A DNA stretch of 64,000 nucleotides, taken from the NCBI GenBank assembly GCA_000961745.1, contig LAEA01000152.1, positions 1 to 64,000 of the forward strand, in the 5' to 3' direction. The notes below the pieces were generated by a model. It was not told the origin of the DNA, ran no database searches, and was given only the letters and a program-made list of their open reading frames with translations. Of this stretch, positions 57,358 to 64,000 are shown piece after piece. The first letter of the stretch is position 1, and each line of letters opens with the position of its first letter. The DNA comes from Rhodospirillaceae bacterium BRH_c57 (GTDB lineage: Bacteria > Pseudomonadota > Alphaproteobacteria > Rhodospirillales > Rhodospirillaceae). The translations under genes and the position numbers were made by a program.

Positions 57358-57783
57358 ATGTACCACGTCATAGCGATCATCTTGGTAATGGCCCTGATGG
57401 CGATCATGAGCGGCGTCGGGGTCCTCTACATCAAACCTGACTCGCACCACCGTTCTCAGGTGGCGACGGGGGCCGCCGCCGGGTTCTCGGGTCTTTTGCA
57501 GGGGGCAAAGGCATTCCGTGCGAACGCTGGGCGTGCTCCGGCGACGCTTGCGGAGACAGGCGAGGGTATCGGCTTCCTGCCTCCGTCGTTCAAGGGGCTG
57601 TCCTGGTCTCTTTCCTCGGCCCGCCTGTGCCTGTCGGGCATGGTATCCGAAGCGGCGTGGGAAGGTCTCTCCGAGGCCTCGGACGGCCTCCCCTCAGGCT
57701 ACGCGGTCGGAACCGCATGTGACGGAACCGGAAGTAAACCGGCGGCTTGGCCTGCCTTCGTCGCCGCTTCGGCACCGATCTGA
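57358..57783 (+). CDS. Leaderless pilin-like protein (141 aa)
   Basis: It opens with YHVIAIILVMALMAIMSGVG, the third protein of this leaderless type here, followed by a helix, FRANAGRAPATLAETGEGIG, and a Cys pair in the C-terminal half. It starts 10 bp after the ATPase stop with GGGGGAC upstream. Probably a pilin-like subunit of the assembly machine. Confidence 0.7.
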   Translation: MYHVIAIILVMALMAIMSGVGVLYIKPDSHHRSQVATGAAAGFSGLLQGAKAFRANAGRAPATLAETGEGIGFLPPSFKGLSWSLSSARLCLSGMVSEAAWEGLSEASDGLPSGYAVGTACDGTGSKPAAWPAFVAASAPI

Positions 57784-57797
57784 ACAAAGGGGGAATA

Positions 57798-58997
57798 ATG
57801 ATGTCAAGCGAAGCCCTATGGAGCGTGACGGTTCAAGGTTCGTCAGGAACGAAGACGGTGAAGGTGAAGGCGTCCGACAAGGCCACCGCGAGGTCGAGGG
57901 CCTCCATGTACGGGAGCGTCGTCGAGGTCAGGAAGGACTCCGGCGGCGGCCTTTGGAGGGCGGGCATGAAGGTTCCCGAGAGGGCGACGTTCATGAACAA
58001 GCTGGCCCAGCTATCGCTTTCGAAGGTTCCACTGTCCGAAGGGCTTCGCTCGATGCGAGATTCCATGCCCGGACGGGCGGGGGCTGCTGCCGGCATGCTC
58101 CTCGACGCGATGAACTCGGGGATGAACCTCTCCAAGGCGATGGAAGCGAACCCGAAGGATTTTCCGACTGCGGTGGTGGCCATCGTGAAAGCGGGGCTGA
58201 AGACAGGCTCGACGAGCGAGGCCCTGAAGGGGGCCGTCGAGTTCGAACGCACGTTCGCGAGCGCGAAAAAGGGAAGCGACATCGGCATCACGATATCTGC
58301 CGCCCAAATCGTGTTCGCCGCATTGATAGGGGCTTCTGCAGGGCCGATGATGGATATGATGATGGGCGACATCATGCAGTCCATGATCACCGGCCCCGTC
58401 AACCCTACATATGACACGGCACTCATGCTGTCGGGACTGGGATCCTCAGTCGTCGCGTTTTTTGCCGCCGTCCTCATCTCGGCAATGGTGTTTTTCCTTT
58501 TCATCGGCGGCGTAGGCAAGAGGCTGTTCCCGATCTTCGCGGACTCAGTCATCCTCAAGATCCCCTACTACCGCGACCTCGTGCTGTCGCTTCAGAACTA
58601 CATCTCGCTTTACCAGCTCTCGCTGCTGTTGCGGGCGGGGGTGCAACTTGAAAAGTCGCTGTCCCTGACGTCAGAGGCGACGCCCGTGGGGGCGATGAAG
58701 GCCGACCTTCTCAAGGCATCGGTTGCTGTAAAGCAGGGCAGGCCGTGGACGGATCGCATCCGCATGCTGTCCCCGACCGACCGGCTGTCGGTGGCCTTCG
58801 CAAGCGACCGGACGACGATGGCGGACGCCCTCCGCGAGGTCGCCGGCTTCTACAAGGACGAATACGCGAACAAGCTGGCGACCATCTCCCCCATGCTCAA
58901 ATACGTCGCCTTCTTCATGTTCACTGCGGTGGCCGCCATCGTCGCGATCGAAACGATGGTTCCGACCTTCATGCTCATGGAAGGACTCAAGATATGA
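57798..58997 (+). CDS. pilR: Pilus platform protein (PilR/GspF/PilC family)
   Basis: This polytopic inner-membrane protein organises pilus assembly above the ATPase. It has two GspF domains, at about 75-175 and 270-385, each with a helical bundle and membrane segment (hydrophobic stretches near 180-200, 225-250 and 370-392). The motif KVPLSEGLRSM in the first half and AGVQLEKSLSL in the second are the usual G(x)L repeats. An additional 60-residue N-terminal extension is beta-rich. ATG 57798 or 57801 follows AGGGGGA. Confidence 0.88.
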   Translation: MMSSEALWSVTVQGSSGTKTVKVKASDKATARSRASMYGSVVEVRKDSGGGLWRAGMKVPERATFMNKLAQLSLSKVPLSEGLRSMRDSMPGRAGAAAGMLLDAMNSGMNLSKAMEANPKDFPTAVVAIVKAGLKTGSTSEALKGAVEFERTFASAKKGSDIGITISAAQIVFAALIGASAGPMMDMMMGDIMQSMITGPVNPTYDTALMLSGLGSSVVAFFAAVLISAMVFFLFIGGVGKRLFPIFADSVILKIPYYRDLVLSLQNYISLYQLSLLLRAGVQLEKSLSLTSEATPVGAMKADLLKASVAVKQGRPWTDRIRMLSPTDRLSVAFASDRTTMADALREVAGFYKDEYANKLATISPMLKYVAFFMFTAVAAIVAIETMVPTFMLMEGLKI

Positions 58998-59236
58998 TCG
59001 GACTGGAAACAGGCATCGCCTTCATCGACGGGGATCACGCAGGGCTTGCCCGCATCGTGTCGGAATATGTCCTCGTGGCGTCCGATGGGCTCCCACCAGA
59101 CTCCCTTTAGGACATCCTCGGGGTGATGGCGAGAGAGACGGAACACCATTTTGCGGTCGAGGGGGACGCCTTCGAACGGGCGGGGATCCAAGATGCCTTC
59201 AGGCACCAACATAAACGTATGAATAAAGACGGGTGA
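58994..59236 (+). pseudogene. Bacteriohemerythrin remnant with in-frame stop
   Basis: The start overlaps the pilR stop (ATGA). The frame reads IGLETGIAFIDGDHAGL, meets TAG at 59108, then continues in the same frame as VMARETEHHFAVEGDAF and DAFRHQHKRM to a stop at 59234. His residues sit where hemerythrin iron ligands lie (IDGDH, HHF..E, H..H). The C-terminal helix is missing. Bacteriohemerythrins bind O2 at a di-iron site; this copy is probably dead. Confidence 0.7.
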
Positions 59237-59257
59237 CTTTTTCAAATTCTGCTTTTA

Positions 59258-59289
59258 GTGTTGACATGACATCCATTAGGGTAACACGG
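59258..59289 (+). promoter_or_regulatory. Class A promoter with preceding class B remnant
   Basis: AGTGTTGACATGACATC: TTGACA at 59261-59266. A class B-like GGGTGACTTTTT lies 30 bp upstream. Confidence 0.6.
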
Positions 59290-59330
59290 TTCACAGAAAA
59301 CTGGTGTGCCGTAGGCAACGGGAGGGTTCA

Positions 59331-59744
59331 ATGGAAGGCTTCATCAAGCACATAGAGGCGTTCGTCGGGGGCGTTGAGGAATCGGGACACATCTTTGTGC
59401 TCGATGCCCGCTCATGCTACGGCACGGAGGTGGCGGGATGGATCGCTCCTCTGTCGCGGCTTCCGCTGTTCTCACTCCTCATTGTGGGGGACGAGGACAT
59501 CCACGTCAGGATGGCGGCTGCGATCTCGGTGCAGGGCGGGATGGCCTACGGCATCCTTCAGGCCGACGACGGTGATTCCACGGGGGCTTCCCTGGAAGCG
59601 GCGCTGGAATGTGCCCGCAGTGGCAAGCCGACGACTCTGGTCTCGGCGCCAAGCGAGACGTCTAGCTACAGGATCATCTCCGAGGCATGCGACGGGCTTC
59701 CCGTGCAGTGGCTCGACGCGGGCAGGATCGGGGGTGCAGCATGA
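59331..59744 (+). CDS. Uncharacterised protein (137 aa)
   Basis: ATG 59331 follows GGGAGGG. The protein is alpha/beta with FVLDARSCYGTEVAG and FSLLIVGDEDIHV strands, perhaps a small Rossmann-like fold, without a recognised motif. No signal peptide is seen. Confidence 0.65.
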   Translation: MEGFIKHIEAFVGGVEESGHIFVLDARSCYGTEVAGWIAPLSRLPLFSLLIVGDEDIHVRMAAAISVQGGMAYGILQADDGDSTGASLEAALECARSGKPTTLVSAPSETSSYRIISEACDGLPVQWLDAGRIGGAA

Positions 59745-59751
59745 CCCAGAC

Positions 59752-59937
59752 ATGGAAAGCGGCTTGAACAAGGAGAGGGTGGAACCATTCATACAGTCCG
59801 TAATCGTGACATTCGATCCCTTCGTCGAAGCGGCCCTTATGTTCGCCGGCTTAGCGGCAATACCCTTCGGCGGAAGTCGCATGATTGCCGGCGCCACCGA
59901 GTGGCTTCAGGGAAAGATCGGCCCGAAGGAAAGCTGA
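59752..59937 (+). CDS. Small protein with one membrane segment (61 aa)
   Basis: The hydrophobic helix PFVEAALMFAGLAAIPFGG spans the middle. AAGGAGAGG inside the frame suggests the true start may be GTG 59779 (52 aa) rather than ATG 59752. The family is unknown. Confidence 0.5.
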   Translation: MESGLNKERVEPFIQSVIVTFDPFVEAALMFAGLAAIPFGGSRMIAGATEWLQGKIGPKES

Positions 59938-59979
59938 GCGGGAAGCACCTTCTTCGCGGGCGTCCACCCCCGATCCCTG

Positions 59980-60040
59980 TTGGCTCCCGCAGTGCGTCCA
60001 TCGCGATCCCTTTTAGCGCCCGCAGTGCGTCCATACGGCC
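59980..60040. repeat. 33-bp periodic repeat, two copies
   Basis: CCCGCAGTGCGTCCAT occurs twice exactly 33 bp apart, with GATCCC between. Word and period match the 62563 array. Confidence 0.65.
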
Positions 60041-60061
60041 CCCAACTTGTACATAGGCGGA

Positions 60062-60481
60062 CTAGGGATTATCGAGGCCGTCCACCGGCGGGATTCCACC
60101 GTCAGGGGTCGGCTGCTCGATGTCAGTCCCTTCCAGCCATGCAGCGAGCGTAACGGGGTCGGTCGCCACGGTCGGCCAACCCGTCGCCTCGTTACCCTCC
60201 GCCACCTCGATGAGATCTCCCTCGGGGCAGTGCAGGAAGGCGACCGTCGGAGCTCTGTCCCTCAGGCGGAACCAGGCCATGCGAACCTGCTCTTCCCAGG
60301 TCCGGCTTGGGCTCTTCGACTGACCAGCCAAATCTGGGAGGTTCTCCGCACCGTACAGGTTGCCCTCATAGTAGGCTAGTACCCGACCGTCGTCCGTCCT
60401 ACGTCCCACGATCGCGGAGCCTTCTTTCACCTTTGAGTGGGCGAAGGTGCCCTCCTTCGGCACGAAAACTGAGAAAACCAT
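60062..60481 (-). CDS. Uncharacterised protein (139 aa)
   Basis: A soluble protein with a basic N-terminus and an Asp/Glu/Pro-rich C-terminus. Its central AYYEGNLYGAENLPDLAG and TVAFLHCPEGDLIEVAEG segments look like a beta-rich fold. ATG 60481 has CGGGGA upstream. No family is recognised. Confidence 0.6.
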   Translation of the reverse strand: MVFSVFVPKEGTFAHSKVKEGSAIVGRRTDDGRVLAYYEGNLYGAENLPDLAGQSKSPSRTWEEQVRMAWFRLRDRAPTVAFLHCPEGDLIEVAEGNEATGWPTVATDPVTLAAWLEGTDIEQPTPDGGIPPVDGLDNP

Positions 60482-60550
60482 GGGTTCCCCGCAAAAATTC
60501 CGCCAGCCCCTATTGTGGCGTCCGGATGGTTCCTGGCCAAGACGTTATGA

Positions 60551-60602
60551 AGTGTTGACATGTGGTCTGATAGTTGACATGCAGACTTTAGAGGACGAGA
60601 AT
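60551..60602 (+). promoter_or_regulatory. Tandem class A boxes
   Basis: AGTGTTGACATGTGG and AGTTGACATGCAGAC, -35 elements at 60555-60560 and 60574-60579, 19 bp apart. Either could serve the gene at 60641. Confidence 0.65.
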
Positions 60603-60640
60603 CCTTCCACTTACCTTTTGCAAACAAGGAGCGGCATGAA

Positions 60641-61063
60641 ATGGCGGATAACATCATCGTACTACCGACTAATATAGTTGAGGGTTTTAGGGTCGAGAGG
60701 GTCAAGCTGGTCTCGGGTGCGGCCACCGTGAACAGAAGTTTCGTCGGCGACTTCTTGATGCGGATATTCGACTTTTTCAGGGACATGTTCGGCGGCAACT
60801 CGGCCAGCCACAGCGAACTCATGAAGAAAGGTCTCCACGCCGCCATCTCGGACATGGTCGAGGATGCGTCCCAGCTTCAGGGGGTCAACGCCGTGGTCGA
60901 CTTCTCGTTCAGGCCGCAGGAGACCGCCAACGGCAAGTTCACCAGCTTTATCTGCACCGGCACCGCCGCCCGCCTGACCCGCCTGCCGGATGGCGAGACG
61001 GAACGCGAACTCTTGAAGAAGCTCGTGGCGCAGCAGGAAGCGATCCTCAAGGGGACGAGGTAA
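60641..61063 (+). CDS. YbjQ/UPF0145-like protein (140 aa)
   Basis: It has the layout of the YbjQ family: NIVEGFRVERVKLVSG start, a long helix (LMKKGLHAAISDMVEDASQL) and GVNAVVDFSFRP in place of GANAVVGV. It is related to the C-terminal half of the PDZ-YbjQ protein at 20601. The role of the family is unknown; YbjQ assembles into pentamers. ATG 60641 follows AAGGAG. The next gene starts 4 bp later. Confidence 0.75.
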   Translation: MADNIIVLPTNIVEGFRVERVKLVSGAATVNRSFVGDFLMRIFDFFRDMFGGNSASHSELMKKGLHAAISDMVEDASQLQGVNAVVDFSFRPQETANGKFTSFICTGTAARLTRLPDGETERELLKKLVAQQEAILKGTR

Positions 61064-61067
61064 GAGG

Positions 61068-61664
61068 ATGGCAAAGCGGAAAAAGCCGAAGACAATGTCT
61101 GCCGCTCAGGCGATGGCGGAAGGGCTTGCCGTCCTGGCGGTCGGGGCCAGCCTCATGGCGTGGACACTGACTCCTCCAAGCACAGGCGTCGGCATGTTCG
61201 ACGACCACAGCCCCCTCGCCCGTGCGGTCGTCCAGGCCGTCAGGGATTCGAAGTGGGGCATCGCCGCAACGACCCACGATTGGACGGCGGCCCGTGCGGA
61301 CGGTGGGATTGTATTGGGAGCCGTGCGGGAGCACGAGGAAGGCTTAACGGGAGCCGGGCGGGATTCCGTGGCACCTGTTGGGAGCCTGCGACAGGGAACG
61401 GCCAGGCTGCATGTCACGGCTCCCCCTGCCCTCATCGCCGAAGGCATGATCCGCCCCGCACGCCGCTTGGTGGAAGCCGACGTCGTGCAGAAATGCACTT
61501 CCCTAGGATGCTCCCCTGCCCGTGTGGTGGCCGTCAGGTTCGAGGGCGAGACCATCAAGGAAAGGCTCGTTCCCGAGGGCTCCATCAGGCAGGAACTCCT
61601 GGAAAAGGGCCGAGAGAGGTACGGCGACAAGTTGAAGGCCCTGAAGGAGCGGTTCCTGAACTGA
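61068..61664 (+). CDS. Membrane-anchored uncharacterised protein (198 aa)
   Basis: A basic start (KRKKPKT) and one hydrophobic segment (about 15-35) anchor it in the inner membrane. The outer part is alpha/beta with a CTSLGC pair and a Lys/Glu-rich helical end. It is co-transcribed with the YbjQ-like gene. No family is recognised. Confidence 0.65.
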   Translation: MAKRKKPKTMSAAQAMAEGLAVLAVGASLMAWTLTPPSTGVGMFDDHSPLARAVVQAVRDSKWGIAATTHDWTAARADGGIVLGAVREHEEGLTGAGRDSVAPVGSLRQGTARLHVTAPPALIAEGMIRPARRLVEADVVQKCTSLGCSPARVVAVRFEGETIKERLVPEGSIRQELLEKGRERYGDKLKALKERFLN

Positions 61665-61729
61665 TCCGGACTGGTTGACCGTGTCTGGATACCGTATAAA
61701 AACATGGTGCGCGAACGGGTGGCAGGATA

Positions 61730-62323
61730 ATGGCTTTCGATCTTTCTGAGGCGGTGGCCCTCCGTGCTGAGGGGATGTCGATGACGGGCATAGGCTCGAA
61801 GCTCGGCTGCACGAAGCAGGCGGTCCAAAAGCGGCTGTCTGGATTCCGGAAGGACGCCGAAAGGATGGCCGATGGCGGCGTGCCGGTCTCCGACATCGCC
61901 CAGTCTCTGGCCGTCGACGCCGAGGCCGTGGAGGCCGCCCTGGACGGCAGGCTTTCCGCTCCCGCCTCCAAGGCCCGCAGGGTATCGCTCTCAGGCTGGC
62001 AAGACGCCGCCGTCGCCTTTGCGAGGAAGCGTATACCGGAGGGCGGCCCGGAGACCGACGCAGAGGCCGCCGCGATTGTCGAAGAGATAGCCGAGAAGCA
62101 CGGCAAGACCGAACGCTGGGTCAGGGCGGTCCTGCGGGAGGCCGGCATATCGCTCTCACGTCGGACGACGGAAGAAGAACGGGCACACATCGTGTCCCTC
62201 GTCCGTGCCAAAATGACCTACAGGCAGGTCGCGGAAGCGACGGGATGGAGCGTCTCGATGGTCGAGAAGGCCGCACAGGCGGCAGGTGTCGCCTGCGGAC
62301 GGCAAGGGCGGAGACCCGCCTAA
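61730..62323 (+). CDS. Protein made of four helix-turn-helix units (197 aa)
   Basis: Units at about 5-32 (MSMTGIGSKLGCTKQAVQKR), 42-66 (VPVSDIAQSLAVDAEAVEAA), 108-136 (EIAEKHGKTERWVRAVLREA) and 150-180 (MTYRQVAEATGWSVSMVEKA) each have the A...G.S...V pattern of an HTH. It is a shorter relative in style of the six-unit protein at 46275. DNA binding is probable; the target is unknown. ATG 61730 follows GCAGGATA. Confidence 0.7.
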   Translation: MAFDLSEAVALRAEGMSMTGIGSKLGCTKQAVQKRLSGFRKDAERMADGGVPVSDIAQSLAVDAEAVEAALDGRLSAPASKARRVSLSGWQDAAVAFARKRIPEGGPETDAEAAAIVEEIAEKHGKTERWVRAVLREAGISLSRRTTEEERAHIVSLVRAKMTYRQVAEATGWSVSMVEKAAQAAGVACGRQGRRPA

Positions 62324-62562
62324 CCGAGCCTAGTTTTCTATGTCACCAGAAAGCCCCCTGCCCCAGACCATTTTGCGGTTAATCTTTGCAGTAGTTCGGG
62401 TGCATCATCCTCTGATTGATGCGGATTCCCCCTGTTTGCCGACATCACCGCGGAAGACGCCTTTTCTGTTGCCGTGAAGGCCGCCTACATGGGACGGCCT
62501 TCAACATTTTCGGGTGCCACGCCTAGCTTAGCGGGCCTGCTTTGGGTGTCTTTCTGGCTCCC

Positions 62563-62880
62563 GCGTGGCGTCCGCAGGGCATGTCTTGCGCTCCCACAAG
62601 GCATCCGCCTAGCGAGGCTTTTGCTCCCGCCCTGCGTCCGCAGGGCATGTCTCACGCTCCCATAAGGCATCCGCCTAGCGAGGCTTTTGCTCCCGCCCTG
62701 CGTCCGCAAGGCATGGCTCAGACTCCCACTAGGCATCCGCCTAGCGGGGCTTTTACTCCCGCCCTGCGTCCGCAAGGCATGGCTCACACTCCCACTAGGC
62801 ATCCGCCTAGCGGGGCTTTTGCTCCCACCCTGCGGACGCAGGGCATGGCTCACGCTCCCAGTAAGCGTCCAGTAGGCAGC
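62563..62880. repeat. Tandem array, 66-bp period (two 33-bp halves)
   Basis: Copies start at 62569, 62635, 62701 and 62767, with a partial one at 62833. Each unit contains CCCTGCGTCCGCAGGG and AGGCATCCGCCT, both short hairpins, and two GCTCCC words 33 bp apart. Since 66 is a multiple of three, long frames stay open on both strands, but none has a start signal. Confidence 0.9.
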
Positions 62881-63446
62881 CGTTTAATGCACCTTGCGGC
62901 TACCCATTTGGCTCCCGCAAGGCGTCCAGTGCATCCCCGCCGGATTTCGCCCCCCAAGAACATGTTGACCTGGTGGTGTGACTGAAACCGCTCTTCTTGA
63001 TCGAGAAGGTGGAAGCCGCAAGGGGCAGGGGAGGGGTCGCAGACGCTCTGGTCGAGGTCGCCGAATGGCTGTGTCCGCAGGCTGCCCATCAAGCCACCCT
63101 ACGTCTATAGGGCATGGTTCACGCTCGCACACGGAGTTGCCAAAACTCCTGCCTGACCGCCATCAAGTGGGTTAACCGCATCCCAAAAGGCTCCCGAATG
63201 CATCCCTTGTGGAGCCGGCCTGGAATCAGTCTGACTTCTTAGTGCCGTCCATTCAGTATCTCCAGGTGCTAAATGCGACACCCTCTGGGCTCCCACCGAG
63301 ATCCCGCATGACAGCCACAAGGTGGACTGTCCTTGTCTCGCCGTAGGATCTCGTGACCGCAAGGGGCTACGTCACCAACCGCTTCATACGTCCACTCGGG
63401 AAGGGCTTCGATCCCCGCAAATGACGGTCTCCGATGGGAGATGAGA

Positions 63447-63481
63447 GGGGAGGGGAGGGGAGGGGAGGGGAGGGGAGGGGG
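63447..63481 (+). repeat. GGGGA pentanucleotide tract (G-quadruplex candidate)
   Basis: Seven tandem GGGGA units on the plus strand, a textbook G4-forming sequence. Confidence 0.85.
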
Positions 63482-63786
63482 CAACAGGAACTGGTACCTT
63501 GGCCACATTGACGAGGTTTATGGATACCGCATTGCCTGCCGGCAACCTCCCATATGCATCCCACAAAGCTCCCACAGGCATCCCCTCGGGTGCCCAAAGG
63601 CCCCCGCACATCTGAGTTCTATTCCAGGCGGAAAGCTGCGAGGCCTAGCAGAAATTCCATTCAGCGGCAGGCTGGCAGAAGCGTCTCACCAGCGAAACTT
63701 CTCCTTTTCAAGAGCCCCCGCCGACGCCGCTCGACACCGCCGTGAGAGCCTGCATCCATCGAAAACAGGCTCCACGGAGAGAGAAC

Positions 63787-64000
63787 ATGAACATCCCCAC
63801 TTGCACCGCCTACCTTTCCTGCATCGAGTACGCCCCGAACGGCGACGGCACCACCCAGGCCACCATTATGGGGGCGATGGTCGAGATCGATGCAGCCACT
63901 TGCCTCGAAGCCTACCAGGGCCTTCAGGAACTTCACGAAGATGGTCTCATCGAGTTCGTCTGGCAGCCAGCCGACGACCCCGTCACCATCTCCTACCATG
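63787..64000 (+). CDS. Uncharacterised protein, 3'-partial
   Basis: ATG 63787 follows GGAGAGAGA. The visible 71 residues have protein-like composition (CTAYLSCIEYAPNGDG, LQELHEDGLIEFV) and run off the end of the window. The minus-strand frame over the same bases looks like a shadow. The family is not recognised. Confidence 0.6.
   Translation, partial: MNIPTCTAYLSCIEYAPNGDGTTQATIMGAMVEIDAATCLEAYQGLQELHEDGLIEFVWQPADDPVTISYH

Larger units (their letters stand above)
62330..63786. other. Long gene-free stretch with repeats
   Basis: No frame here has a ribosome site plus protein-like composition. The stretch holds the 66-bp array (62563-62880), further GCTCCC and GCATCC words about 16-17 bp apart (near 63190, 63290 and 63550-63610), and a GGGGA tract at 63447. 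Confidence 0.65.

Noticed and set aside
62474..62985. Long open frames encoding 22-residue repeats on both strands
   Set aside because: They exist because the 66-bp DNA repeat is a multiple of three; none has a ribosome site and several frames are equally open.
1..64000. tRNA and rRNA genes
   Set aside because: I saw no cloverleaf with a GTTCRANNC T-arm or rRNA-like stretch on reading; a tRNAscan run would settle this.

Overview
The window looks like part of a large conjugative plasmid from a GC-rich alphaproteobacterium, possibly of the Rhodospirillales. Three things point this way: an alphaproteobacterial SOS operator (GTTC-N7-GTTC) beside umuDC, remnants of a PAS-domain gene and of a bacteriohemerythrin gene, and GC-rich codon use. 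The plasmid character rests on an iteron origin with an adjacent putative Rep gene, a VirD4/TraG-type coupling protein, a ParA/StbB-like ATPase operon beside a direct-repeat array, and a type IV (IncI-like thin) pilus cluster. I saw no rRNA, tRNA, ribosomal protein or core metabolic gene, no recognisable relaxase and no VirB4-type ATPase.

Layout. 1-1.0 kb: end of an IS3-family element that cuts into a neighbouring gene. 1-8.3 kb: small plasmid genes of unknown function, a nuclease of the SNase family, two small membrane proteins and an XRE regulator. 8.4-14.3 kb (minus strand): coupling protein, membrane protein, P-loop ATPase, two small proteins, then a promoter and nine 11-bp direct repeats. 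14.7-18.6 kb: a 40-bp tandem array, a large tyrosine-recombinase-like gene and small genes. 18.8-30.1 kb: low-GC cargo genes, a PDZ-YbjQ protein, a paralogous gene pair, a Lon-like AAA/FtsH-peptidase chimera, a second recombinase-like gene and two secreted proteins. 30.2-37.2 kb: small plasmid genes, a PD-(D/E)XK-type nuclease, a second Lon-like AAA ATPase and a secreted RCC1-repeat protein. 37.6-42.5 kb: a Zn-ribbon protein and three genes derived from coupling proteins, two of them joined to helix-turn-helix modules. 42.6-47.3 kb: umuDC, the replication origin, the rep gene and a six-HTH protein. 48.1-50.2 kb: a 723-aa protein of unknown function. 50.4-59.2 kb: the pilus operon (secretin, ATPase, platform protein, leaderless pilin-like proteins, tip protein). 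59.3-64 kb: small genes, a four-HTH protein and long non-coding repeat tracts.

Two features tie the window together. First, most genes or short operons have their own promoter, and these fall into two sequence families. Class A is GTG-TTGRCAT-RNGGA; class B is GTAAAANNGC-TTGACTTT followed by a -10 near CATCAT. Second, several proteins carry unusual helix-turn-helix repeats or fusions, which makes them candidate readers of these boxes or of the 11-bp array. That link is inference. Non-coding repeats (11-bp, 22-bp, 33/66-bp and 40-bp periods) fill most of the gene-free stretches.
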